A stretch of DNA of 43,630 nt from Oceanicaulis sp. HTCC2633. Its GTDB lineage: Bacteria; Pseudomonadota; Alphaproteobacteria; Caulobacterales; Maricaulaceae. Positions 1 through 7,689 of this stretch are shown piece by piece. Position numbers and translations under genes: made by a program. Location: the NCBI RefSeq assembly GCF_000152745.1, contig NZ_CH672428.1, forward strand, positions 2,279,728-2,323,357, read 5' to 3'. The notes under the pieces are model-generated. The model saw nothing but the letters and a program-made list of their open reading frames with translations, was not told the DNA's origin and ran no database searches. How positions within the stretch are numbered: the stretch's first letter is position 1; each line of letters opens with the position of its first letter.

Positions 1-766
1 ACGCTCCGAGCCTCTCAGCCGCCTTCTTCAGACCGTGCAGGAAGTGGCGATGAAGATTGTCGGCTGGGCCATGCGGCTGGCGCCCTTCGCGGTGCTGGGG
101 CTGATTTCCGACTTTGTCATCCGGGCAGGCCTTGATGCATTGGTGGGCTTGTCCGCCTACATCCTGTCGGTGCTTCTGGGGCTGATCGCGCTTCTGGGCG
201 CCTATCTACTGATCGTGCTGGTTCTGGGACGGCGCAATCCCTTCGCCTTCGCCGGTCAGGTGGTGGAGGCGCAATTGCTCGCTTTCTCCACATCGAGCTC
301 GGCTGCGACCATGCCCTTGTCCCTGCGGGTGGCCGAGGACCGGTTGAAAGTCGCCCCGCCCATCGCCCGTTTCGTCATTCCGTTGGGCGCGACGGTGAAC
401 ATGGACGGCACGGCGCTCTATCAGGTGGTCGCCGCGCTCTTCATCGCCCAGCTCTTCGGGGTGGAGGTGAACACGGCCCAGTTTGCTCTGCTGGTGGTGA
501 CGGTGGTGGGGGCCAGCATTGGCAGCCCGTCCACACCGGGCGTCGGCATCATCATCCTCGCCACCATCCTGCAAGGGATGGGCATTCCGGCGGCGGGGGT
601 GGCGATCCTCCTGGGCGTGGACCGGATTCTGGACATGTGCCGGACGGCGGTGAACGTCACCGGCGACCTGACCGCCTGCGTGGTGATGGATCGCTGGCTG
701 GAGGATGTGAAGGACGACCCGCTCGCCGCTGTGCCCGAGAGCGCCCCGCCGGCCTCAGAGAGCTAG
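1..766 (+). CDS. Dicarboxylate/amino acid:cation symporter (DAACS family), 5'-truncated by window edge
   Basis: The reading frame is open to the left edge, so this is the C-terminal part (about 254 residues) of a sodium- or proton-coupled inner-membrane symporter of the GltP/DctA/Glt(Ph) family. Family hallmarks appear in order: the serine-rich HP1 hairpin (TSSSAATMPLSL), the NMDGT motif of TM7, the HP2 hairpin (GSPSTPGVG), and the TM8 signature DRILDMCRTAVNVTGD. In Glt(Ph) the TM8 arginine contacts the acidic side chain of the substrate. Its presence here favours an acidic amino acid or C4-dicarboxylate over a neutral amino acid. The internal GTG at 35 is not the true start, because coding continues upstream. 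The gene ends convergently with the acetyltransferase gene and the two overlap by 12 bp, leaving no room for a terminator between them. The exact substrate is not determinable. Confidence 0.93.
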   Translation, partial: RSEPLSRLLQTVQEVAMKIVGWAMRLAPFAVLGLISDFVIRAGLDALVGLSAYILSVLLGLIALLGAYLLIVLVLGRRNPFAFAGQVVEAQLLAFSTSSSAATMPLSLRVAEDRLKVAPPIARFVIPLGATVNMDGTALYQVVAALFIAQLFGVEVNTAQFALLVVTVVGASIGSPSTPGVGIIILATILQGMGIPAAGVAILLGVDRILDMCRTAVNVTGDLTACVVMDRWLEDVKDDPLAAVPESAPPASES

Positions 767-1219
767 CTTGAAGCCTTCATGGCTCGCGATGAAGCCAAGG
801 CTCTCATAAAAGCGGAGGGCGTCAGAGCGGCTCTTGTCCGAGGTGAGCTGGACAAGCTGACAGTTGCGCTGCCGGCACTGATCGATCGCCCATTCGAGCA
901 TCTCTCGGCCCAGCTTTGCGCCGCGCAAACGGCTGGCGATGCGCACGCTTTCAATCTGGCCGCGCCACATGCCTCGCCGCGACAGGCCGGGGATGAAGCT
1001 GATCTGCAGGCAGCCCGCCACGCCGTCCTCATCCTCCATCACCGCCAGCAACTGGTTCGGGTCCGTCTCGATCGCGCGAAAGGCCTCCGCATAGGCCGGG
1101 TCGGTTGGCGTTGCGACGCGCTCGCGCGTCTGCCCCAGGGCGTCATCGGCCAGCAGCGCGATGATGGCGTCAAGATCACGGGCCTCGGCGCGACGGAAGC
1201 GGGGCGACACACGGCTCAT
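755..1219 (-). CDS. GNAT-family N-acetyltransferase
   Basis: A 154-residue GCN5-related acetyltransferase that would transfer acetyl from acetyl-CoA to an unknown amine. The N-terminus (FRRAEARDLDAIIALL) is a typical GNAT beta1-alpha1. A central beta4-like strand carries IESVRIASRLRGAKLGREML, the acetyl-CoA pyrophosphate loop R-x-x-G-x-G/A of motif A. The C-terminus has the usual ALRFYESLGF motif. The chosen ATG at 1219 overlaps the stop of the tetR gene (ATGA), which indicates translational coupling. A longer in-frame extension to 1345 lies inside tetR and is not needed. Co-transcription with the TetR regulator suggests regulation by the same operator region around 1851-1913. The substrate is unknown. 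Confidence 0.9.
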   Translation of the reverse strand: MSRVSPRFRRAEARDLDAIIALLADDALGQTRERVATPTDPAYAEAFRAIETDPNQLLAVMEDEDGVAGCLQISFIPGLSRRGMWRGQIESVRIASRLRGAKLGREMLEWAIDQCRQRNCQLVQLTSDKSRSDALRFYESLGFIASHEGFKLAL

Positions 1220-1809
1220 GCGTCGATGATCTCGGCGCACAGATAGGCCCGGCTGAGCGCCTTCATGTCCTTGATATAGCGCGTCTGATCCCAACCGCAG
1301 TCCTGCACCAGGCTTTCCCAGTTGCGCACGGACAGGAGCGTCCACAACATGTCCGTTGCGGGTTTTTCGCCAAGCCCGGCCCTCAACCGCCCTGCCATGG
1401 CCAGCGCCTTCACCGCGGCTTCACAGCCCTGGCGCATGGCGTTCATCCGGTCGTCCCAGGCCAGGCGCGCGGCGTCATCGGTCGGCGCCATCGCCATGAG
1501 CGCCTGCCCCACCGGGTAGATCACGGGGATATAGGCGCCCCAGGCCTCGATATAGGCGTCCAGTCGCTCCAGCCCTGTGGCGGATCGGCTGGCGACAAGC
1601 CGCTCCTCCACATGTTCAACCTCATCAATATGCCGGGTCAGGGCGATCAGCAGCTCCGCCCGCGTCTTGAAATGCAGGTAGACGGCCTGCCGGCTGACCC
1701 CGGCCGCCTTGGCCACATCGCTCATGCGGGTGACGGCGCCGGCGTCGCTTTCCAGAAGGGCGCGGCAGGCGTTGAGAATTCGGGTGCGGGTGATCGAGGC
1801 GTCCGCCAT
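1216..1809 (-). CDS. TetR/AcrR-family transcriptional regulator
   Basis: A 197-residue one-component repressor. Residues about 6-55 form the TetR helix-turn-helix, with MSDVAKAAGVSRQAVYLHFKTR matching the family recognition-helix consensus (x-VSRQ-x-VYxHF). The remainder is an all-helical ligand and dimerisation domain without specific signature. The start at 1809 is preceded by AAGGAG at 7-bp spacing on the minus strand. The gene is divergent from the NAD(P)-binding protein gene at 1930. The 120-bp gap contains two perfect or near-perfect dyads that look like its operator. It probably represses both itself, with the coupled acetyltransferase, and the divergent operon. The ligand is unknown. 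Confidence 0.93.
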   Translation of the reverse strand: MADASITRTRILNACRALLESDAGAVTRMSDVAKAAGVSRQAVYLHFKTRAELLIALTRHIDEVEHVEERLVASRSATGLERLDAYIEAWGAYIPVIYPVGQALMAMAPTDDAARLAWDDRMNAMRQGCEAAVKALAMAGRLRAGLGEKPATDMLWTLLSVRNWESLVQDCGWDQTRYIKDMKALSRAYLCAEIIDA

Positions 1810-1850
1810 TCGAGGCTCCTTCAGGGGAAACCGGGTCAGGTTCGAATACG

Positions 1851-1913
1851 CTTGACATCGTGTCAAGTTGCTGTCACTTGTCACCATGTAAACTTTACAT
1901 AGCGTCAAGTGAC
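1851..1913. promoter_or_regulatory. Divergent promoter/operator region with two dyads (probable TetR operators)
   Basis: Two inverted repeats fill the gap between tetR and the NAD(P)-binding gene. The first is CTTGACA-TCG-TGTCAAG (1851-1867). The second is the perfect 15-bp palindrome ATGTAAACTTTACAT (1886-1900), nested in outer arms GTCACTTG (1873-1880) and CAAGTGAC (1906-1913) that share its centre at 1893. The geometry and the divergent position next to tetR suggest operators. Binding by this TetR is inferred. Confidence 0.7.
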
Positions 1914-1929
1914 GCGTCAGGAGCTTGAG

Positions 1930-2802
1930 ATGAGTATCTTCACATCCGTTCGCCGCGCGTTCACGCGCACCTCTCCCATTCTGGTCACCGGCGCGACCGG
2001 CAAGACCGGCAGCCGCGTTGCAGCCCGGCTCGCCGAGCGCGGTCATGAAGTCCGTCTTGGTTCACGACGCGCCGAGATCCCGTTCGACTGGAACGCGCCG
2101 CAAGGCTGGGCGGCAGCGCTCAAGGATGTGAAGGCGGTCTATATCGCCTACGTGCCGGACCTTGCCGTGCCGGGCGCGGTCGAGCTGATCAACCGTTTTG
2201 TCGAGGCGGCGAAAACCGCAGGCGTGGAACGCCTTGTGCTGTTGTCAGGTCGGGGCGAGGAAGAGGCCCAGGCCTGCGAACAGATCGTTCTGAAAAGCGG
2301 TCTGAACGCGACGGTGGTGCGCGCCGGCTGGTTCAACCAGAATTTCTCCGAAGGCGGGTTTGCAGACATGGTCCGGGCCGGGCGGATCACTCTGCCGGGT
2401 GCAGACGTGCTCGAACCCTTTGTGGATGTGGACGATATCGCTGATGTCGCGGTCGCTGCGCTGACCGGGGATGGTCATGCCGGCGAGATCTACGAGGTGA
2501 CCGGCCCGCGCCTTCTGGGCTTTGCGGATATGGCGCAGATCCTGTCGGAAGCGTCAGGGCGCGAGATCGCCTACATCCCGCTGAGGCATGAGGATTTCAT
2601 AGAGGGTCTCAAGGCCCAGGGCGCGCCGGGCGAAGTGGTCTGGCTGATGGATTACCTCTTCAGCACCGTCTTTGACGGCCGCAACGCCCATGTCTGTGAC
2701 GGTGTGGAGCGAGCGCTCGGACGCAAGCCGACCGATTTCGAGACCTTCGCGCGCAAGGCTGCAGCGGCGGGCGCCTTCAGGGTCACCGAGGCGGCAGAGT
2801 GA
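1930..2802 (+). CDS. NmrA-like NAD(P)H-binding protein (atypical SDR)
   Basis: A 290-residue Rossmann-fold protein of the NmrA/atypical-SDR group. The nucleotide-binding glycine motif GATGKTG sits at residues about 20-26, followed by an LGSRR stretch after beta2 of the kind that favours NADP(H). The catalytic YxxxK of classical SDRs is not evident. Relatives are QorB-like quinone reductases and 'ergot alkaloid biosynthesis'-type proteins that reduce or sense small electrophiles. The ATG at 1930 is chosen over a GTG at 1909 because AGGAG lies 7 bp upstream of it. The stop overlaps the start of the DUF1772 gene (TGATG), so the two are translationally coupled. Likely repressed by the divergent TetR. 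The substrate is unknown. Confidence 0.88.
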   Translation: MSIFTSVRRAFTRTSPILVTGATGKTGSRVAARLAERGHEVRLGSRRAEIPFDWNAPQGWAAALKDVKAVYIAYVPDLAVPGAVELINRFVEAAKTAGVERLVLLSGRGEEEAQACEQIVLKSGLNATVVRAGWFNQNFSEGGFADMVRAGRITLPGADVLEPFVDVDDIADVAVAALTGDGHAGEIYEVTGPRLLGFADMAQILSEASGREIAYIPLRHEDFIEGLKAQGAPGEVVWLMDYLFSTVFDGRNAHVCDGVERALGRKPTDFETFARKAAAAGAFRVTEAAE

Positions 2803-3272
2803 TGGGGATGGCCCTTTATGCAAGCATGGTTCTGGGCCTCGTCATGATGACGGGGCTCGGGGCCGGGGTGTTCCTGGCGTTCTCCGACTTCATCATGCGC
2901 GGGCTGCAACGCGCCGAGGCCGGAGCCGGGGCGATGATCGCGATCAATCAGGTCATCTTTCGTTCGATCTTTCTCACCGGCTTCATGCTCACGACACCGG
3001 TGGCGGCGGGGCTTGCGTTCTGGGCGCCGGACGGGGTGAGCGATGAGGTGCGAGCCCTGATCGGCGCAGGTGCTGTGATCTATGGCGTCCTCGTGTTTGG
3101 GCTGACCGCGGTGCGTAATGTGCCCCTCAACAAACAGCTCGAAGCCTCAGGCGGCGAAGCGTCGGTCTGGGGTCGGTATCTCCGCGTATGGACGGTGTGG
3201 AACCATGTTCGTAGCGTCGGGGCGATTATGGCCTTTGGCCTGTTCGTGCTGGCGTTTGCGCGCCTGATCTGA
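2802..3272 (+). CDS. DUF1772 (anthrone oxygenase-like) membrane protein
   Basis: A 156-residue integral membrane protein with about four hydrophobic segments (residues roughly 3-25, 48-70, 82-103 and 135-155). It carries the DUF1772 signatures NVPLNKQLE and WxRYLRVWTVWNHVR. Fungal members act as anthrone oxygenases, but bacterial members are mostly uncharacterised. They often lie next to NAD(P)-binding oxidoreductases, as here. The ATG at 2802 overlaps the preceding stop by one base; a GTG at 2799 is also possible. The pairing with the NmrA-like protein suggests joint action in the oxidation or reduction of an aromatic or quinone-like compound, which is inference. Confidence 0.87.
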   Translation: MGMALYASMVLGLVMMTGLGAGVFLAFSDFIMRGLQRAEAGAGAMIAINQVIFRSIFLTGFMLTTPVAAGLAFWAPDGVSDEVRALIGAGAVIYGVLVFGLTAVRNVPLNKQLEASGGEASVWGRYLRVWTVWNHVRSVGAIMAFGLFVLAFARLI

Positions 3273-3287
3273 CGTCCGGAGGGCGCG

Positions 3288-3473
3288 ATGAGACCCTGTC
3301 TGGCCCCTGCTTTTCTGAGTCTGTCCCTGCTGGCGGCGCCGCAGCCGGACCGGGCCGTTGAGCGATTGTCCTGCCCGGCCCTGACGCCGGAACCGGATCT
3401 GACGGCAGAGCGCCCGCTTTCCCCCTTCGCCGACTTGGCCCAGACTGACGCCATACGGGCGGACCGGGGTTGA
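3288..3473 (+). CDS. Small hypothetical protein with possible signal peptide
   Basis: A 61-codon ORF in the 200-bp gap between the DUF1772 gene and lysR. It has a good Shine-Dalgarno (GGAGG at 3277-3281, spacing 6). The N-terminus (MRPCLAPAFLSLSLLAAP) resembles a short Sec signal peptide. The rest is a proline- and charge-rich 40-residue tail with no recognisable domain. It ends 4 bp before the lysR start, consistent with being part of the same transcript. It could be a genuine small exported protein, a remnant, or chance in GC-rich DNA. Confidence 0.4.
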   Translation: MRPCLAPAFLSLSLLAAPQPDRAVERLSCPALTPEPDLTAERPLSPFADLAQTDAIRADRG

Positions 3474-3477
3474 CGTC

Positions 3478-4365
3478 ATGGATCGACTGAGCACGCTTGA
3501 GATTTTCAGGAAGGTCGTGGACCGCAATGGTTTCAGCGCGGCGGCGCGGGATCTGGGTCTGTCGAATGCGTCGGTCAGCAAGGCGATCAAGGAGCTGGAG
3601 GCCCAGCTGGGCGCGCAGCTGATCGTGCGCACCACCCGCTCGCTGCATCTGACCGATGTGGGACAGGCCTATTATCAGCGGGTGGGGGGTGTTCTGGATG
3701 CGCTTGATGACGCGGACGAGCTGGTGCGGTCGGAGACCGCCTCTCCCCGCGGGCGATTGAGATTGGCGGCGCCCCTGTCCCTTGGGCTGGTGGCGCTTCA
3801 GGAAGCGCTCCTGTCCTTTTGCAAGACCTATCCCGACATCCTGCTCGACCTTCATATGAGCGATGCGGTGGTCGATGTGGTCGGCGAAGGGTTCGACGCC
3901 GCGATCCGCGGCGGCAATCTGCCCGATTCAAGTCTGAAAGCCCGCAAGCTCATGTCGCTGGACCGTGTGGTCGTGGCGTCGCCAGACTATCTCGCGCGGT
4001 CTGTCGAGCTGAAACGACCTGAGGATCTCTCTCGTCACGATGCGTTGATCTATTCCGGCGCCGAGCATAGCGAGACCTGTATTCTCAAGCGGGACGGCGA
4101 GGCGGTTCAGGTTCAGCTTCGCCCACGCTTGCGGGTGAACAGCTCCATCGCGGTCAAGAGCGCGGCCGTGGAAGGGCTGGGCATCGCCGTCACCCCTCAT
4201 GTCTATGTGCGTCAGGCTCTGGAAGAGGGCGCGCTGGTGCAATTGCTGCCGGATTGGTCCATTGAAGGGCGCGCGCTGTATGTCGTCTATCCGGAACAGC
4301 GCGAAGTGTCGCGAAAGCTGCGTGTCCTGCTGGACCATCTGGCCGAGACCTTCCGCGAACGTTAG
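3478..4365 (+). CDS. LysR-family transcriptional regulator
   Basis: A 295-residue LTTR. Residues 1-60 are the winged HTH (MDRLSTLEIFRKVVDRNGFSA, AAARDLGLSNASVSKAIKELE), with typical wing text RTTRSLHLTDVG. The effector-binding domain follows from about residue 90 (GRLRLAAPLSLG). The ATG at 3478 has only a weak GGGG upstream. Unlike the classical divergent LTTR layout, it lies in tandem with the flavodoxin-like gene. An AT-rich 55-bp island with phased TTCAA repeats separates the two, so the likely target promoter is downstream of the regulator. The CrgA/DsdC-like architecture suggests control by redox or aromatic effectors, but the effector is unknown. Confidence 0.93.
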   Translation: MDRLSTLEIFRKVVDRNGFSAAARDLGLSNASVSKAIKELEAQLGAQLIVRTTRSLHLTDVGQAYYQRVGGVLDALDDADELVRSETASPRGRLRLAAPLSLGLVALQEALLSFCKTYPDILLDLHMSDAVVDVVGEGFDAAIRGGNLPDSSLKARKLMSLDRVVVASPDYLARSVELKRPEDLSRHDALIYSGAEHSETCILKRDGEAVQVQLRPRLRVNSSIAVKSAAVEGLGIAVTPHVYVRQALEEGALVQLLPDWSIEGRALYVVYPEQREVSRKLRVLLDHLAETFRER

Positions 4366-4375
4366 CAGTCTTATT

Positions 4376-4430
4376 TTTCAAATCGCGAAATATATATTCA
4401 AAAATTTGCCAATTATTTTCAATTTGTGAA
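4376..4430. promoter_or_regulatory. AT-rich regulatory island with three phased TTCAA repeats
   Basis: In a GC-rich genome this short stretch is strikingly AT-rich. TTCA elements begin at 4377, 4397 and 4418, that is 20 and 21 bp apart (two helical turns). The last, TTCAATTTGTGAA (4418-4430), is an inverted TTCA/TGAA with T-N11-A geometry, and the first is TTTC-N7-GAAA. This matches how LysR-type regulators bind, with recognition and activation sites on one DNA face. A hairpin CCCGT-N6-ACGGG follows at 4445-4460 and overlaps the ribosome-binding site of the next gene. Confidence 0.5.
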
Positions 4431-4468
4431 CGGCCTAGCTGTGTCCCGTCAAACAACGGGAGATCCTC

Positions 4469-5077
4469 ATGCAGGCTCATATCGCAATCGCCTATCATTC
4501 CGGATACGGCCATACCCGGGCGCTGGCGGACGCTGTCGCCCAGGGCGTGGCGCGTGTACCGGGCGCCACGGCCGCGCTCATCGATGTCGTCAGCCTGTCC
4601 GACCCGGACTGGAAGGCGCTGGGCCAGGCCGACGCCATCATCTTCGGCTCGCCCACCTATATGGGCGCGGTCTCGGGACCGTTTAAGCATTTCATGGACC
4701 TGACTTCGGCGACCTGGCTGGCGCGCGGATGGTCCAACAAGCTCGCCGCCGGCTTCACGGTCTCAAGCTCCCAGGCGGGCGACAAGTTCGCCACGCTGAG
4801 CCAGCTCTCCACCTTCGCCGCCCAGCACGGCATGATCTGGGTCAGTCTCGATCAGCTGCCGGGCAATAACAGCTCCACCGCCAGCGTGGACGATCTCAAT
4901 CGGATCGGCGCCTCCATCGGTGTGATGGCGCAGGCCAATAATGATCAGGGCCCGGATGTGGCGCCGCCAGGGTCGGACCGGGAAACCGCAGCCCGGCTGG
5001 GCGTTCGTGTGGCGGAGCTGACGCTTCGTTTCCTGCGGGGCGCGGATGCGGCCCGGATGATGGAGGCGTCGGCATGA
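4469..5077 (+). CDS. Flavodoxin-family protein (WrbA/NADPH-dependent FMN reductase-like)
   Basis: A 202-residue flavodoxin-fold protein. The FMN phosphate-binding loop is YHSGYGHTRALADAV near the N-terminus. The second loop is FGSPTYMGAVSGPFKHFMD, typical of WrbA-like NAD(P)H:quinone oxidoreductases. A further isoalloxazine-contact region includes AAGFTVSSSQAGDK. The ATG at 4469 follows a GGGAG at suitable spacing. The stop overlaps the cyclase-family start (ATGA), so the two are coupled. Likely two-electron reduction of quinones, inducible through the upstream LysR island. The role in protection against electrophiles is inferred. Confidence 0.9.
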   Translation: MQAHIAIAYHSGYGHTRALADAVAQGVARVPGATAALIDVVSLSDPDWKALGQADAIIFGSPTYMGAVSGPFKHFMDLTSATWLARGWSNKLAAGFTVSSSQAGDKFATLSQLSTFAAQHGMIWVSLDQLPGNNSSTASVDDLNRIGASIGVMAQANNDQGPDVAPPGSDRETAARLGVRVAELTLRFLRGADAARMMEASA

Positions 5078-6081
5078 AACCGCATCTGTTGGCCAATCTG
5101 GCGGCCTTCGCCCTTATCGCCTTTCCCGCCCAGGCGCAGACGGAAGATGTGCCGGCCAAGGTCGGCGTCAGCCCCTGGGGCGCTGAGGACGAAATCGGCC
5201 GGCTCAACCTCATGACGGACGAGAGTCAGGCCGCGATCCTGAGCCGGATTTCCGGCGGCGCGCCCCATGACCTGTCGGTGGAGTATTTCATCGGCATGCC
5301 CAGCTGGCAGGCGGCGGGCGACCCCCATTACCGCATCTGGATGACCCATACGCCCCATGGGACCGAAGTTGATGACCCTCTCGGCGTCGGTCACGCGATG
5401 AACGCCCATGTGGGTTACACCGGGGCGGCGGTGGCGATGTACACCCACACCGGCACCCATATCGATGCGCTGGTCCATTTCGGTCTGAACGGTGAGGTCT
5501 GGAACGGGTTCTCCGCTGAGGACCATCTGGGCGATCGCGGCTGGCGCGTGGGCGGGGCGGAGGCTCTGCCGCCCATTGTGGCGCGCGGGGTCATGCTGGA
5601 CCTGGCCCGCTACAAGGGCTTGAGCATGCTGGAGGACGGCTATCGGATTACGGCGGATGACTTGCGGGGCGCGGCGGAACAGCAGGGCGTCACGCTGCAA
5701 ACCGGTGATGTGGTGCTGATCCGGACCGGCCGGATGCAGGTTTATGAGGACGCCGGGCGGTACATGCGCAACCCGCCCGGCCTGGGGCTGGAAGCGGCGC
5801 GCTTCCTGATTGAGGAGGCGGGCGCAATGGTCGTGGGCGCGGACAATCTCAGCTTTGAGGCCTTTCCGTCCGAAGATCCGCATAATTATGTGCCCGTTCA
5901 TACCTATCTGCTGGCCCAGCAGGGCGCACCCATTCTCGAGCTGGTCAATCTTGAAGGCTTGGCGCAAGCCGGGGTGCATGAGTTCGCCTTTGTGGGCGGC
6001 GGGTTGAAGCTGCGGGGCGCGGACGCTGCGCCCTTGCGGCCCCTGGCCTTTCCCCTGACCGCTGGGGCGCCGCGCCCCTAA
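5074..6081 (+). CDS. Cyclase-family metal-dependent hydrolase, exported
   Basis: A 335-residue member of the Pfam Cyclase family (kynurenine formamidase-like and isatin hydrolase-like fold). The metal-binding signature HTGTHIDALVHF lies near residues 126-137. The N-terminus (MKPHLLANLAAFALIAFPAQAQ) is a Sec signal peptide with an AQA cleavage site, placing the enzyme in the periplasm. The family hydrolyses C-N or C-O bonds in cyclic imides, formamides or lactones. At 335 residues it is longer than KynB-type enzymes (about 210) and matches the larger exported cyclase-family group. It overlaps the flavodoxin gene by 4 bp, so the two are probably one transcript. The substrate is unknown. Confidence 0.88.
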   Translation: MKPHLLANLAAFALIAFPAQAQTEDVPAKVGVSPWGAEDEIGRLNLMTDESQAAILSRISGGAPHDLSVEYFIGMPSWQAAGDPHYRIWMTHTPHGTEVDDPLGVGHAMNAHVGYTGAAVAMYTHTGTHIDALVHFGLNGEVWNGFSAEDHLGDRGWRVGGAEALPPIVARGVMLDLARYKGLSMLEDGYRITADDLRGAAEQQGVTLQTGDVVLIRTGRMQVYEDAGRYMRNPPGLGLEAARFLIEEAGAMVVGADNLSFEAFPSEDPHNYVPVHTYLLAQQGAPILELVNLEGLAQAGVHEFAFVGGGLKLRGADAAPLRPLAFPLTAGAPRP

Positions 6082-6177
6082 CGCTGAAAATGGCGTGAAA
6101 CGCCCAGCCCCGGTCCGGATTTGCGCTTCCCTTGCGATGTGCGCCATTCCAGACTGGGGCCAGTTATGGGGGGCGGC

Positions 6178-7620
6178 ATGCGGATCTTGACGATCGGATT
6201 GACGGTTCTGGCGCTTTTGGCGGCTGGGATCTGGGCGGCATTCTTCCGATGGCCGGGCGCGCTGGTCAGTGCGTCGGTTGAGCCGGCGGTGCTGATTTCG
6301 GATGTGCGTCTGGTGTCCATGAGTCCAGGCGCTGCAGAGGTCGAACTCCACAAGGACGTCCTCGTGCTCGACGGCGTCATCGTCGCCATTGCCGATCACG
6401 GCGGGCTGGATGGGGATCCGCGCGTCGCAAGCGCGCTGCGGGTCGACGCCAGCGGTCAGACGCTGCTTCCGGGGCTGATCGACGCCCATGTGCATGTCTG
6501 GGATGTGCCCGAACTCGCCGCCTATCTCGCACATGGGGTGACGACCGTGCGCAATGTGTCGGGTCTCGAGGTGCATCTGCGCTGGGCGGAAAGGATCGAG
6601 CACGGGGCGCTGCTGGGCCCGACCTTGCTCACGACCGGTCCGATTCTGAACTCTCCCGGTCCCAACGCCCAGCAGAACCATGTGCTGGTGATGACGCAGG
6701 ACGAGGCGCGCGCCGCGGTGCGCCGCCAGCATGAGCAGGGTTTCGAGCATCTCAAGGTCTATTCCAACCTGACGGAAGACGCGTATCGCGGCGTGCTTGA
6801 GGAGGCGCGGGCGCTGGGCATGACCGTATCGGGCCACACGCCCGAAGGGGTCCGCGAGCCGGGCATTCCGCTCGAGCGCGATTTCCTGATCCCCTTCTTG
6901 AGCGTGCTCGATGACGGCTTCCTGACGATCGAGCACACCGAATCCATTGTCTGGCATGGTTTGCGCGACCGCTTGAACGCCGAACGGATGGAGGTGCTGG
7001 CGCAAGAAATGGCGATGGCGGGCGCGGTGGTGACGCCGACCCTGATCGCCCATGACAATCTGGTGCGGGTCGCGGAGAGCGATGGCGCGTATCTGGAGCG
7101 CGATGGCGTTGCGGCGATGAACCCGCTTTATGTGAAGGTGGATGCGGGGGTTTATGACTTCTGGTCCCGTCAGGATCCGGCGTTCCGGGAAGAGGTGAGG
7201 CGTCAGTTCTATCAGCGCGCCACCGGGATGATGCACGAGGCGGGCGTCACCCTGATTGCGGGCACGGATGCGGGCATTTTCACCAACCTTCCCGGTCGCG
7301 CAATGACGCGGGAGCTTGAATTGCTCGTCCTGTCCGGGCTCACCCCCTATGAGGCGCTGCAGGCTGCGACAGTGACGCCGGCCGGTGTGTTCGGGCTGGA
7401 CGATCGCGGCGTCATCGCGCCGGGCATGCGCGGCGACCTCCTCCTCGTCTCCGGCGATCCGCTCAGTGATGTGTCCAGTGTGGAATATCCCGCCGCGGTC
7501 ATGGCGAATGGCGTCTGGCTGGATCAGGATGCGCTCAACCGGCTTGAGGCTGCGAGCTATCAGGGCTCGCTGCCACGCAGCGTGCTGAACGCCCTGCCGG
7601 TCCTTCTGGGGACCCAATAA
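6178..7620 (+). CDS. Membrane-anchored amidohydrolase-family protein
   Basis: A 480-residue metal-dependent hydrolase of the amidohydrolase superfamily (imidazolonepropionase/prolidase-like branch). Metal ligands seen in order are HVHVWD (about residues 104-106), the carbamylated lysine in EHLKVYS (about 194), SGHTPE (about 219), IEHTES (about 252) and the aspartate in AGTDAGIF (about 362). The C-terminal beta-sandwich has the usual PGMRGDLLLVSGDPL. An N-terminal hydrophobic helix (ILTIGLTVLALLAAGIWAAFF) anchors it, probably facing the periplasm. The ATG at 6178 is favoured by the G-rich sequence before it; an in-frame ATG at 6166 is the alternative. It sits 96 bp after the cyclase gene, which suggests two periplasmic hydrolases with related roles. 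Confidence 0.88.
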   Translation: MRILTIGLTVLALLAAGIWAAFFRWPGALVSASVEPAVLISDVRLVSMSPGAAEVELHKDVLVLDGVIVAIADHGGLDGDPRVASALRVDASGQTLLPGLIDAHVHVWDVPELAAYLAHGVTTVRNVSGLEVHLRWAERIEHGALLGPTLLTTGPILNSPGPNAQQNHVLVMTQDEARAAVRRQHEQGFEHLKVYSNLTEDAYRGVLEEARALGMTVSGHTPEGVREPGIPLERDFLIPFLSVLDDGFLTIEHTESIVWHGLRDRLNAERMEVLAQEMAMAGAVVTPTLIAHDNLVRVAESDGAYLERDGVAAMNPLYVKVDAGVYDFWSRQDPAFREEVRRQFYQRATGMMHEAGVTLIAGTDAGIFTNLPGRAMTRELELLVLSGLTPYEALQAATVTPAGVFGLDDRGVIAPGMRGDLLLVSGDPLSDVSSVEYPAAVMANGVWLDQDALNRLEAASYQGSLPRSVLNALPVLLGTQ

Positions 7621-7689
7621 GGCGCGATTGGCGGGATTTGCGTTTTTTCCGGCCTTACGGTTTTGGGAAAAGCGCGCAATATCCGCCAC

